Shown here in pieces: positions 25,565-34,716 of a DNA stretch of 64,000 bases; position 1 is the stretch's first letter, and the number at the start of each line of letters is the position of its first letter. Under the pieces are notes generated by a model, which was not told where the DNA came from, did not search any database, and worked only from the letters and a program-made list of their open reading frames with translations. The translations under genes and the position numbers were made by a program. Location of the stretch: assembly GCA_934167465.1 (NCBI GenBank), contig CAKPKR010000004.1, forward strand, positions 25,407-89,406, written 5' to 3'. This stretch comes from an uncultured Bacilli bacterium. Lineage in GTDB: Bacteria; Bacillota_I; Bacilli_A; RF39; UBA660.

Positions 25565-27313
25565 ATGAAAGGAAAATTGAAAAATTTTAAAATTTTATGG
25601 CAGTATTTAAAAAAAGATAAATTAGAATTATTTATTTATATATTTTTAGTAATAATGACATATATTCCTGCTCTTTTATCGGCTTTCTTTTGGGGAAAAG
25701 CAGTTGAGTATTTAATTAATTATAACTTTACAAACTTTGTAATTTATTTAGCGTTCTGGGAAAGCTTTTATATAATATTTTATTGTATATTACAATATCC
25801 AAGAGATAGGATATATAATAAGTTAGAACTTAATTTTATGAAAAATGTTAGTATAGATATGTATAAAAAAATCCAAAATTTGCCTACTGTAGCATTTGAA
25901 GAAATAGGGGTTGGAGAATTTATTAATAGACTCTATACTGATCCAGACAGAATAATGGATCTGTTGTCAAAATTAATTAGATTGATTTGTAAAAGTATAG
26001 TTGTAATAATAATATTATTTATATCATTGAAAACATCAATTATATTATTTTTTGAAATAATTGTATTTGCTATTATAATGGGATTTATTTCTTATAAATT
26101 TTTTCCAAAAATTAAAAAAACACAAGAAAAAATCAAACAAGAAAGTGATGCTTATGTAAAAGAAATTACTGAAAACATTACAGGAATAAGAGAAATAAAA
26201 GCTCTTGGAATAAAAAATAACATATTAAATAATGTAACAAATAGAATAAATAAAATGTTTATAAATAATAATAATCAAAAAAAATATGAAACTACATATT
26301 ATTGTTTAAACAATTTAATATATTTTACACTACAATTTATCATACTATTTACTTGCGGAAAATTATTTATGAATAATTTATTATCATTTAGTTTATTTAC
26401 AGTAATAGAATCTTATTTGTGGAGAATAGATGAAGTAGTAGAAAGTATAAGTGATTTTGGGGTAACCTTTAATAAAGTTAGTGTATCACTTAAAAGAATT
26501 GATGAAATAATAAATAATAAATTATATAAAGACGAATATTTTGGTAAGATTAACTTAGATAATATAAAAGGATATGTGGAATTTAAAAATGTTTTGTTTA
26601 AATATAAAAGTGATGAAAATTACACCTTAAATGGCCTAAATTTAAAAATCGAACCAAACAAAAAAATAGCCATTGTAGGTAGAAGTGGAAATGGCAAAAG
26701 TACTTTATTTAATTTATTATTGAGATATTTTGATAGCACTAGTGGAGAAATATTAATTGACGAAAAAAATATAAAAGATTTAACCGAAAATACTTTAAGA
26801 AACAATATATCAATAATTAGACAAAATCCATTTTTATTTAATTTAAGTATTATTGACAATTTTAAATTAGTAAAACAAGATATCACATTAGAAGAAGTCA
26901 GAAATGTTTGCAAAAGAGCCTATATTGATGATTATATTATGTCACTACCAAATAAATATGACACTATAATCGGTGAAGGTGGAGTTAATTTGTCAGGTGG
27001 ACAAAAACAAAGACTTGCAATTGCAAGAACATTAATATTAAATACAAAAATTATATTATTTGATGAAGCCACAAGTGCTCTTGACAATGAATCACAAGAT
27101 TATATAAAACATACAATAGATGATTTAGTTAAAGATCACACAATAATTATAGTAGCTCATAGATTATCAACAATTATTGATGCAGATGAAATAAATATAA
27201 TTGATAAAGGAAAATTAGTAGGAAGTGGAAACCATAAATATTTGCTTGAAAATAATAATGTATATAAAAATTTATACAATATAGAATCTTCAACCAATGA
27301 ATTTTTTAGTTAA
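25565..27313 (+). CDS. ABC transporter, fused permease and ATPase (exporter type)
   Basis: A 582-residue half-transporter. I use ATG 25565, as an upstream in-frame TTG (25547) is less likely. Six membrane segments occupy about 20-310. The nucleotide-binding domain has Walker A GRSGNGKST from residue 372, a Q-loop in IIRQNPFLF, signature LSGGQKQR, Walker B IILFDEATSALD and the H-loop in VAHRLS. It probably works as a homodimer, since no partner gene is adjacent. The substrate (lipid, peptide or drug) cannot be inferred. Confidence 0.92.
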   Translation: MKGKLKNFKILWQYLKKDKLELFIYIFLVIMTYIPALLSAFFWGKAVEYLINYNFTNFVIYLAFWESFYIIFYCILQYPRDRIYNKLELNFMKNVSIDMYKKIQNLPTVAFEEIGVGEFINRLYTDPDRIMDLLSKLIRLICKSIVVIIILFISLKTSIILFFEIIVFAIIMGFISYKFFPKIKKTQEKIKQESDAYVKEITENITGIREIKALGIKNNILNNVTNRINKMFINNNNQKKYETTYYCLNNLIYFTLQFIILFTCGKLFMNNLLSFSLFTVIESYLWRIDEVVESISDFGVTFNKVSVSLKRIDEIINNKLYKDEYFGKINLDNIKGYVEFKNVLFKYKSDENYTLNGLNLKIEPNKKIAIVGRSGNGKSTLFNLLLRYFDSTSGEILIDEKNIKDLTENTLRNNISIIRQNPFLFNLSIIDNFKLVKQDITLEEVRNVCKRAYIDDYIMSLPNKYDTIIGEGGVNLSGGQKQRLAIARTLILNTKIILFDEATSALDNESQDYIKHTIDDLVKDHTIIIVAHRLSTIIDADEINIIDKGKLVGSGNHKYLLENNNVYKNLYNIESSTNEFFS

Positions 27314-27316
27314 ATA

Positions 27317-27358
27317 AAAATATATTTATAAAAGATATAGAAAATATATTTTTTTTTT
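27317..27358 (+). terminator. Intrinsic terminator
   Basis: AAAATATATT and its complement form a long AT stem followed by T9, between the ABC transporter gene and rlmN. Confidence 0.6.
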
Positions 27359-27384
27359 GATATAATTGATAATAGGGTGTTAGT

Positions 27385-28407
27385 ATGAAAAATATATACG
27401 ATATGACATTAGAAAAATTAGAAAATTATTTTATTGAAAATGGTGAAAAAAAATTCAAAGCAACCCAAATATTTGAATGGTTATATAAAAAAAGAATAGA
27501 TGATTTTTTTCTAATGAGTAATATAAAAAAAGAACTACAAACAAAACTAAATGATGAATTTAGTACATATAAAATAAAAGTAATCGATAAAAAAGAAGAT
27601 AAAGATGTAATTAAATTTTTATTTGAACTAAAAGATAAAAATAAAATAGAAGCTGTACTAATGAATCACGACTATGGAAAAAGCTTATGTATCTCAACTC
27701 AAGTAGGATGTAATATGGGGTGCAAATTCTGTGAAAGCGGAAGACTGAAAAAAGTTAGAAATCTAGAAACATACGAAATGGTTGAACAAATATTAGTAAT
27801 TGAAGAACTGTTAAAACTAAGAATATCACATGTAGTTTTAATGGGAATAGGTGAACCATTCGATAACTATGATAATGTAATAGATTTTATTGATATAATT
27901 AATTCAGGAAAAGGAATTGATATTGGTGCTAGACATATAACAGTATCAACTTGTGGAATAATACCTAAAATAAAAGAATTTATGAATAATGGAAAACAAG
28001 TTAATTTAGCAATCTCATTACACGCTCCTAATAATGAATTAAGAAATAAAATAATGCCTATAAATAAAGCATATAATATTGAAGAATTAATTAAAATATT
28101 AAAAGAATATATTCAAAAAACAAATAGAAGGGTAACATTTGAATATGTGTTATTAGATGGAATTAATGATACTAAAGAATGTGCTTTGGAACTTGCAAAA
28201 TTACTAAAAAATATGAATGCTTATGTTAACCTAATTCCATATAACGAAACAAGTCATATCGAATTTAAAAGAAGTAAAAAAGTAATGGAATTTTATGATA
28301 TACTTAAAAAAAATAATATTAATGTGACCGTAAGAAGAGAATTTGGAACAAAAGTTTCAGCAGCTTGTGGTCAATTAAGATCAAATTATGAGGAGGGAAT
28401 ACAATGA
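27385..28407 (+). CDS. rlmN: 23S rRNA (adenine2503-C2)-methyltransferase RlmN
   Basis: A 340-residue radical-SAM enzyme methylating A2503 of 23S rRNA and A37 of some tRNAs. The cluster-binding motif is CNMGCKFC (C109, C113, C116), the substrate-methylated Cys lies in AACGQL near the C-terminus, and the N-terminal helical RNA-binding part is intact. RlmN is favoured over Cfr because of conserved synteny with prpC/prkC. The start follows GGGTGTTAGT. It overlaps prpC by 4 bp. Confidence 0.95.
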   Translation: MKNIYDMTLEKLENYFIENGEKKFKATQIFEWLYKKRIDDFFLMSNIKKELQTKLNDEFSTYKIKVIDKKEDKDVIKFLFELKDKNKIEAVLMNHDYGKSLCISTQVGCNMGCKFCESGRLKKVRNLETYEMVEQILVIEELLKLRISHVVLMGIGEPFDNYDNVIDFIDIINSGKGIDIGARHITVSTCGIIPKIKEFMNNGKQVNLAISLHAPNNELRNKIMPINKAYNIEELIKILKEYIQKTNRRVTFEYVLLDGINDTKECALELAKLLKNMNAYVNLIPYNETSHIEFKRSKKVMEFYDILKKNNINVTVRREFGTKVSAACGQLRSNYEEGIQ

Positions 28408-29144
28408 AATATTGCTATATAACAGATACTGGTAAAGTAAGAGATCATAATGAAGATAGTGTTATTATAACTGAGAATATGAATCACGAAATCTTAATGA
28501 CAGTAGCTGATGGTATGGGTGGACATAATGCTGGTGAAGTTGCCTCTTCAATTGCAATTGCTCATATCGGGAAAAGATTTAAAGAATTAAGTACAATTGG
28601 TAATAAAGAAGATGCTATTAATTGGTTAAAAGAAACAGTAAGTGAAATAAATTTATTATTATATAAATATACACAAGAACATCCAGAAAGCGTAGGAATG
28701 GGAACAACATTTGTTTTGGCTCTTCTAACTAAAGATTTCCTATTATTTGGAAACATTGGTGATTCATCTGGATATGTAATTAAAAATAAAGAATTACACA
28801 AAATTACTGTTGATCATACATTAGTAAATTTCTTAGTAAAATCAGGTGAATTAACTGAAGAAGAAGCTAAAGAACATCCTAGAAAAAATGTTTTAATGAA
28901 AGCTTTAGGAGCTGCAGTCGCTGTTGATATGGATATCTTTGATGTTGAAACAGATATTGACGGAATATTATTATGTAGTGATGGACTAACTAATATGCTA
29001 GATGATGATCAAATAGTTAAAGTCTTAAACGAAGAAGAATTAGATATAGAAGACAAACTAAATAAATTAATATATAAATGTAATAATAGAGGTGGAAATG
29101 ATAACATTTCTATTGCATATTTAGATAAAGGTGGTGCACAATGA
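28404..29144 (+). CDS. prpC: PP2C-type Ser/Thr protein phosphatase (PrpC/Stp)
   Basis: A 246-residue metal-dependent phosphatase. Family motifs are DTGKVRDHNEDS (metal-binding Asp, Asn-Glu-Asp), VADGMGGHNAGE, GNIGDSSGYV, LLCSDGLTNML and the final GGNDNISIAYL. It reverses phosphorylation by the kinase encoded next. ATGA overlaps on both sides couple rlmN, prpC and prkC. Length and motifs are complete. Confidence 0.95.
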   Translation: MKYCYITDTGKVRDHNEDSVIITENMNHEILMTVADGMGGHNAGEVASSIAIAHIGKRFKELSTIGNKEDAINWLKETVSEINLLLYKYTQEHPESVGMGTTFVLALLTKDFLLFGNIGDSSGYVIKNKELHKITVDHTLVNFLVKSGELTEEEAKEHPRKNVLMKALGAAVAVDMDIFDVETDIDGILLCSDGLTNMLDDDQIVKVLNEEELDIEDKLNKLIYKCNNRGGNDNISIAYLDKGGAQ

Positions 29145-30922
29145 TAACAAAAGGACAAAAAATAAATGATCGTTATCAAATTATTAGATCAATTGGTGAA
29201 GGTGGAATGGCTAATGTTTATTTAGCTTATGATACTATATTAGATAGAAATGTTGCTGTTAAAGTATTAAGAGGTGATTTAGCAGGTGATGAAAAATTCG
29301 TAAGAAGATTTCAAAGAGAAGCTATATCTGCTAGTTCCTTATCTCATCCTAATATTGTTGAAATGTATGATGTTGGTGAAGATGATGGAAAATACTTTAT
29401 TGTAATGGAATATTTAGAAGGAGTAACATTAAAAAGTTTAATAAAAAAGAGAAAAAAACTTACTTTAGCTGAAGTAATTGATATAATGTTACAACTAACA
29501 AGTGGTATTGCTTGTGCTCATGAAAGTTATATAATTCATAGAGATATTAAACCTCAAAATATTTTAATGCTAGATAATGGTTTAGTAAAAATAACTGATT
29601 TTGGTATAGCTATGGCTTTAAATAATAGTGAGTTAACACAAACTAACTCTGTAATGGGTAGTGTTCATTATTTGCCTCCAGAACAAGCAAATGGATCAGG
29701 AGCAACTGTTAAAAGTGACATTTATTCATTAGGAATATTAATGTTTGAAGCTCTAACCGGACAATTACCATTTAAAGGAGAAAATGCTGTTGAGATAGCT
29801 ATTAAACAAATGAGAGATCCAATTCCAAGTGTTTGCGAAATGAATCCTGAAATACCTCAAAGTATTGAAAATATCATTTTAAAAGCAACAGCTAAAAATC
29901 CTAAAAATAGATACGATAATGTTATGGAAATGCACGATGATATAGCAAGAGCTTTAGATAAGGATAGAAGATATGAAAAGAAAATAACATTTATGTATCC
30001 AGAAACAGAATTTGAAGAAAAAGAATTACCTTCTAGAACTAAAACACAAGAAGAAAAAAGAAGCAAAGAAAAAGAAGAAAAAAAAGATAAAAAAATTAAT
30101 AAATTTATAATGATTTTTGGCATAATAATTGCAGTAATAACAATAATAGCAGTCTTAATATTTATAATATTAGGCAATAAAAAAACAAAAGATATTGAAA
30201 TAATTGATGTATCTGATATGACAGTTGTAGCAGCCGAAAAAGAATTAGAAAAATTAGGATTTATTGTTAATAGTGAAGTTAAAGAAAAAGCAAGTGATAA
30301 AATAATAGAAGGTAATGTTATTTCAACAGAACCAGCCATAGGTAGAACTGTAAAAGAAGGAACTAAAATAACATTAGTTGTTTCTAAAGGAACTGAAAAA
30401 ATTGAAATAGAAGATTATACTAATAAAGATATAGACTCAGTAAAATATATCTTAGAAAAAGCGGGAATTCATATTATTGAAGAAGAAAAAGAAATAACAA
30501 AAGATGATAATATTAAAGAAGGAACAATCGTTGAACAAGATATTAAAAAAGGTGAAAAACTAGGTAAGGGAGATTCTATTACTTTAACAGTTGCGAAAAT
30601 AATTACAGTTTATCCTGACTTTGTAAATGAAGGATACACATTAGATCAAGTAACATCATTCTGTGAAGATAATGGAATTGTTTTACAATCAACTGCTAAA
30701 GAAACAAGTGATTATAAAGAAAATACAATAATAACACAAAGTAGAACAGCAGGTTCTAAAGTAGTAAAAGGAGTAACTTTAAGAGTAACATATGCTAAAG
30801 CACCAGCAAAAGTAGAAACTCCAAAAACAGATGAAAAAACTGAAACAACAAAAAATGACAAAACAGATGATAAAACAAATACAGATAGTAAAAAAACAGA
30901 TAAAGTTGAAACAATAGAATAG
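29141..30922 (+). CDS. prkC: PASTA-domain Ser/Thr kinase PrkC/Stk
   Basis: A 593-residue membrane kinase sensing muropeptides/lipid II. The N-terminal kinase domain has a glycine loop GEGGMANVY, Lys41, HRDIKPQN (133-140) and DFG (153-155). A charged juxtamembrane stretch is followed by one membrane helix at about 326-348. Three PASTA repeats follow (about 352-420, 421-488 and 489-555), then a Thr/Lys/Asp-rich tail. IreB and MltG genes lie 10 kb away in this window and are plausible pathway partners. Confidence 0.95.
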   Translation: MITKGQKINDRYQIIRSIGEGGMANVYLAYDTILDRNVAVKVLRGDLAGDEKFVRRFQREAISASSLSHPNIVEMYDVGEDDGKYFIVMEYLEGVTLKSLIKKRKKLTLAEVIDIMLQLTSGIACAHESYIIHRDIKPQNILMLDNGLVKITDFGIAMALNNSELTQTNSVMGSVHYLPPEQANGSGATVKSDIYSLGILMFEALTGQLPFKGENAVEIAIKQMRDPIPSVCEMNPEIPQSIENIILKATAKNPKNRYDNVMEMHDDIARALDKDRRYEKKITFMYPETEFEEKELPSRTKTQEEKRSKEKEEKKDKKINKFIMIFGIIIAVITIIAVLIFIILGNKKTKDIEIIDVSDMTVVAAEKELEKLGFIVNSEVKEKASDKIIEGNVISTEPAIGRTVKEGTKITLVVSKGTEKIEIEDYTNKDIDSVKYILEKAGIHIIEEEKEITKDDNIKEGTIVEQDIKKGEKLGKGDSITLTVAKIITVYPDFVNEGYTLDQVTSFCEDNGIVLQSTAKETSDYKENTIITQSRTAGSKVVKGVTLRVTYAKAPAKVETPKTDEKTETTKNDKTDDKTNTDSKKTDKVETIE

Positions 30923-30929
30923 GATAAAT

Positions 30930-31760
30930 ATGGAAGGAAAAATTATAAAAATAATCAGTAATGATTATACTGTTTTAAGTAATAATTCTAACTATGTGTG
31001 TAAAAGTAGGGGAAAATTTAGAAATGTAAATATAACACCATTAGTTGGTGATGAAGTAGTATTTGATGAATTAAATAATTATATTTTAGAAGTAAAAAAA
31101 AGGAAAAATGAATTATTAAGGCCACCAGTCAGTAATATTGATAATGCCTTAATTATAACTAATGTAAAACCTACTTTTAATACTAATCTTTTAGATAAAT
31201 TATTATGTATAGTTGAATTTAATAATATTAAGCCTATAATATGTTTTACTAAATTAGATTTACTTAATGAAGAAGAACTTAATGATATAAAAAAATATAT
31301 GGACTATTATAAAAAAATAGGTTATGAAGTATATGATAATAGAAACATTGCAGAAATAAAGAAAATTTTTAAAAACAAAATAACTGTTTTAACTGGACAA
31401 AGTGGAGCTGGAAAATCTACTTTGTTAAATAAAATAGATCCAAAATTAAATTTAAAAACTGACGAAATTTCGGTAGCACTTGGTAGGGGTAAACATACTA
31501 CAAGACATGTTGAATTATTAGAAATAGAAGATGGTTTAGTAGCTGATACTCCAGGATTCTCTAGTTTAGATTTTATTGGTATGACTAATGAAGATATAAG
31601 AGATAATTTTATTGAATTTAATTTATATAAAGAAGGATGTAAATATAGAGATTGTATGCATTTAAATGAAGATGAATGTGGAATCAAAAGTAATCCTAAT
31701 ATAATTAAATCAAGATATGATAATTACAAAAACTTTGTTCAAAATAATAAAAATAGGTGA
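30930..31760 (+). CDS. rsgA: Ribosome small subunit-dependent GTPase RsgA
   Basis: A 276-residue circularly permuted GTPase for 30S maturation. The N-terminal OB fold is followed by the G4 region (FTKLDLL), then G1 GQSGAGKSTLLN and G3 DTPGFSS, in permuted order. The C-terminal zinc-binding region has CKYRDCMHLNEDECGI. It starts 7 bp after prkC and its TGA lies within the rpe ribosome site, so this is one operon as in Bacillus. Confidence 0.95.
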   Translation: MEGKIIKIISNDYTVLSNNSNYVCKSRGKFRNVNITPLVGDEVVFDELNNYILEVKKRKNELLRPPVSNIDNALIITNVKPTFNTNLLDKLLCIVEFNNIKPIICFTKLDLLNEEELNDIKKYMDYYKKIGYEVYDNRNIAEIKKIFKNKITVLTGQSGAGKSTLLNKIDPKLNLKTDEISVALGRGKHTTRHVELLEIEDGLVADTPGFSSLDFIGMTNEDIRDNFIEFNLYKEGCKYRDCMHLNEDECGIKSNPNIIKSRYDNYKNFVQNNKNR

Positions 31761-31764
31761 TGTT

Positions 31765-32394
31765 ATGAAAATATCCGGATCAATATTAAAAATAAAAAAT
31801 GATAAAAATAGAATAGAAGAAATAATTGATAGTGGAATTGATTACTTACATTTAGATGTAATGGATGGAATATTTGTAGATAATATATCTTTACAATATA
31901 ATGAATGTGATAAAATAAAAGAATTATCTAAAATTCCTTTAGATATCCATTTGATGGTTCAAAATCCTATTAATTACATTAAAGATTTTATAAAATTAGA
32001 ACCAAAATATATTTCATTTCATATTGAAACAAAAGATATTGATAAATGTATCGATTATATAAAAAAAACAAATACTCTAGTTGGACTTGCAATAAATCCT
32101 ACTACCAAATTAGAAAAAATATTACCATATTTAGAAAAAGTAGATTTAATTCTAGTGATGAGTGTTGAACCTGGATATGGTGGTCAAGCTTTTATAAATA
32201 GTTCATTAGAAAAAATAAACTATTTAAATGAATATCGAATTAAAAATAATCTAAAATTTAAAATTGAAGTAGATGGTGGAATTAATATTGATAATATCAA
32301 GCAAATAAATAGTGACATTGTAGTTATTGGTAGTGGCATAACTGATAGTGATAATTATAAAGAACAAGTAGATAAAATAAAGAGGTTATTATGA
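31765..32394 (+). CDS. rpe: Ribulose-phosphate 3-epimerase
   Basis: A 209-residue TIM-barrel enzyme of the pentose phosphate pathway interconverting ribulose-5-P and xylulose-5-P. The start is ATG 31765 after AGGTGATGTT. Motifs: HLDVMDGIFV, DIHLMVQNP, VMSVEPGYGGQ and the phosphate-binding EVDGGIN then VIGSGI. Length is slightly short but complete. It overlaps the following lipoprotein gene by 4 bp. Confidence 0.95.
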   Translation: MKISGSILKIKNDKNRIEEIIDSGIDYLHLDVMDGIFVDNISLQYNECDKIKELSKIPLDIHLMVQNPINYIKDFIKLEPKYISFHIETKDIDKCIDYIKKTNTLVGLAINPTTKLEKILPYLEKVDLILVMSVEPGYGGQAFINSSLEKINYLNEYRIKNNLKFKIEVDGGINIDNIKQINSDIVVIGSGITDSDNYKEQVDKIKRLL

Positions 32395-32777
32395 AAAAAA
32401 TAATTTTAGTAATTTTAAGTTTAGTATTAATGACAGGCTGTGGCAAAAAAGAAGTACAAGAAACTAATGAAACTAATAAAGTTAATTTAAATGAATTAGC
32501 TATTGAAGATAAAAAGATAAATGATTTAGTTTTAAAAAATACGTCTATAATATATGACCAAGGAATAACAACTTTTAAAACTTTACTTGTTAACGAAGGA
32601 ACAGATATAAATATTAAAAACATATATATTGATTGTTACAGTAAAAGTGGTTTTAAAATATTAACTTTAAAAAAAGAAATTAATAAAAAAATTAAAGAAA
32701 AAAACAATTATCAAATTGTTGTAGCAACTGATATAGATTTAACGGATATTTATGAAATAAAATATAATTTTGATTAA
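32391..32777 (+). CDS. Lipoprotein of the paired pilin-associated family (paralogue of 47547)
   Basis: A 128-residue protein with signal and lipobox LVLMTGC. The mature part is one small beta-sandwich-like domain (LVLKNTSIIYDQGITTFKTL, NIKNIYIDCYSK). The pattern NTS-x7-8-T-x-V/L-x-N matches the lipoprotein at 47547, and both are adjacent to a prepilin-like gene. It begins inside the rpe stop codon and ends 11 bp before the pilin-like gene. The role is inferred to be envelope-associated. Confidence 0.7.
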   Translation: MKKIILVILSLVLMTGCGKKEVQETNETNKVNLNELAIEDKKINDLVLKNTSIIYDQGITTFKTLLVNEGTDINIKNIYIDCYSKSGFKILTLKKEINKKIKEKNNYQIVVATDIDLTDIYEIKYNFD

Positions 32778-32788
32778 GTGGTGATGCT

Positions 32789-34606
32789 ATGAATAAAAAT
32801 GGGTTTACATTATTAGAATTGATTTTAGTAATTTTAGTTCTTTCACTTGCTTTTATTTTATCGATTCCAAAAATATTAAAAATAATTGAAAATTCAAAAT
32901 ACGATACATTTATTACTGGTGTTAGAAATACAATCGATGCCGTTGATTTATATATTGCTAACAATGATTTTATGACTATTCCTGAACAAGGAATATATAT
33001 TGAAGACATTGATAAAAATATTTTAAAAAATAATAATTATGATTCTGGAATGATAGTTAGTAGAAAAGAACAAACTGAAGTAATTAATTTAAAATTAGGT
33101 AATTATTGTGCTAAAGGAAATAAACAAAATTTAATAACTACTGATAAAGGTTGTGGGGCCTTAGATGAGACTAAACCAACGAAAATTGATATTTTTGTTA
33201 AAAATGAAACAAAAGATCATCTATATCTAGTTGTTGGCGGTTATGATGAAGAATCTGAAATAATTAAATATGAACTTAGTATCGATAATAAAAAATATTA
33301 TACAAATAAAGATAAAAAATATAATGTATTTAAAATAAAAAAAGATGGAAATCAACATTTATTTAAAGCAAGAATTACTAACGAAGCAAATTTAAAGTTA
33401 GAAAGTAAATCAAAAGTATTTGATTCTGAATTAGAAACAATAATATGTACCAATGAAAATATAGATTTTAGTAAAAAAGTATCATGTCATTCAGAAAATA
33501 TTCCTTTAGAGTATAATTTAATTTCAGAAAATAAAAATATAAAAATCAAAGATGATAATAAAAATATTGATATAAATGTTTTAGGAATAGATAATGTATT
33601 AAAAGAAAATACTCCCGTATTAGAAGATAATATGGTACCTATTATTTATGAAAATGAAAAATGGATAATAGCAGATAGAAATACTATTTATTGGGATTAT
33701 GCAAATAAAATATGGGCGAATGCAGTTATTACCAAAAAAAATCAAGATGTAGATGATCCTAAGAGTAAATCACGAGAATACTATTTAAGTGAAGAAGCTA
33801 TAGGTGAAGAAATAAATGAAAATGATATAATTGGTTATTATGTTTGGATACCAAAATATAGTTATGATGTATGGAATAGTGCAGGAACTCAGATAAAAGA
33901 AAAAAATAAAGGAGTTAGAAATATAAATATTAAATTTGATGATTCTAATATTCATAAAGCATTTTTATATAATGAATTATCAACAGGATTTTGGGTTAGT
34001 AAATATGAAGCTGGAATAAGCAATGATAGTACTTGTGCTTTGAATCCGAGTATATCTAATTGTAACAATGATGAATCAGAAATTATGTTTAAATCAGATA
34101 TTTCAAATTTAAAAAATATTTCAATTTCTAACGCTTATAATTCGATTTTAAAATTAAATAATAATCTTAAGGTTTCTAAAGTACATCTGATTACCAACCT
34201 TGAATGGGGAGCGATTGCATATTTAAGTCATTCGGAATATGGAATTGGAACAAATATTAAAGATGAAACTACAACAGGTAATCCAACTGGTGTCTATAAT
34301 ATGGGGAAAAATGCCGAATTTGTAATGGGAAATTTTAATAATGATTTTGGCTTTGATGATAATGATAATTCAGGTTTTAAAAAAATGCCAACTGAATATA
34401 TTGATATTTATAAATCTTCAAGTATTAAAGGCAGAATTCTAGGAGATGCAACAGGTGAAACAGAAAATTGGTATGATAGTTCGCACAAATTTATAAATGG
34501 TAATTATCCATTTATAATAAGAGGATATAATAGTATATTTGCTTTTTCAAATAGTTCTGGTAATGCTAATAAAGATATTACTTTTAGAATGATTATAGGC
34601 AATTAA
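32789..34606 (+). CDS. Type IV pilin-like surface protein with formylglycine-enzyme/lectin-like C-terminal domain
   Basis: 605 residues. The N-terminus NGFTLLELILVILVLSLAF is a class III prepilin signal with a hydrophobic helix. The middle (about 140-215) is a beta-rich module. From about 280 a domain shared with the 36611 protein appears: YYVWIPKYSYDVW, GFWVSKYEAG, TNLEWGAIAYLSHSEYGIG and YPFIIRGY, as in FGE-sulfatase/C-type-lectin folds. Unlike the 36611 gene, its 3' end keeps the local AT-rich composition. A prepilin peptidase is not in the window. Confidence 0.75.
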   Translation: MNKNGFTLLELILVILVLSLAFILSIPKILKIIENSKYDTFITGVRNTIDAVDLYIANNDFMTIPEQGIYIEDIDKNILKNNNYDSGMIVSRKEQTEVINLKLGNYCAKGNKQNLITTDKGCGALDETKPTKIDIFVKNETKDHLYLVVGGYDEESEIIKYELSIDNKKYYTNKDKKYNVFKIKKDGNQHLFKARITNEANLKLESKSKVFDSELETIICTNENIDFSKKVSCHSENIPLEYNLISENKNIKIKDDNKNIDINVLGIDNVLKENTPVLEDNMVPIIYENEKWIIADRNTIYWDYANKIWANAVITKKNQDVDDPKSKSREYYLSEEAIGEEINENDIIGYYVWIPKYSYDVWNSAGTQIKEKNKGVRNINIKFDDSNIHKAFLYNELSTGFWVSKYEAGISNDSTCALNPSISNCNNDESEIMFKSDISNLKNISISNAYNSILKLNNNLKVSKVHLITNLEWGAIAYLSHSEYGIGTNIKDETTTGNPTGVYNMGKNAEFVMGNFNNDFGFDDNDNSGFKKMPTEYIDIYKSSSIKGRILGDATGETENWYDSSHKFINGNYPFIIRGYNSIFAFSNSSGNANKDITFRMIIGN

Positions 34607-34635
34607 AATGGTAATTTTTATTACCATTTTATTAA
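34607..34635 (+). terminator. Intrinsic terminator
   Basis: AATGGTAA and TTACCATT form a hairpin followed by a T-rich run after the pilin-like gene. Confidence 0.75.
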
Positions 34636-34716
34636 GTTATATAAAAGTTTAGTTTGCTGATTGTATTAATATTAACATTGTGTTATAATTAAATCATAAT
34701 AGGGATGTGGTTAGTG

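Noticed and set aside
27385..28407. Cfr (A2503-C8 methyltransferase, antibiotic resistance) instead of RlmN
   Set aside because: Operon context with prpC/prkC/rsgA and overall sequence favour the housekeeping RlmN.
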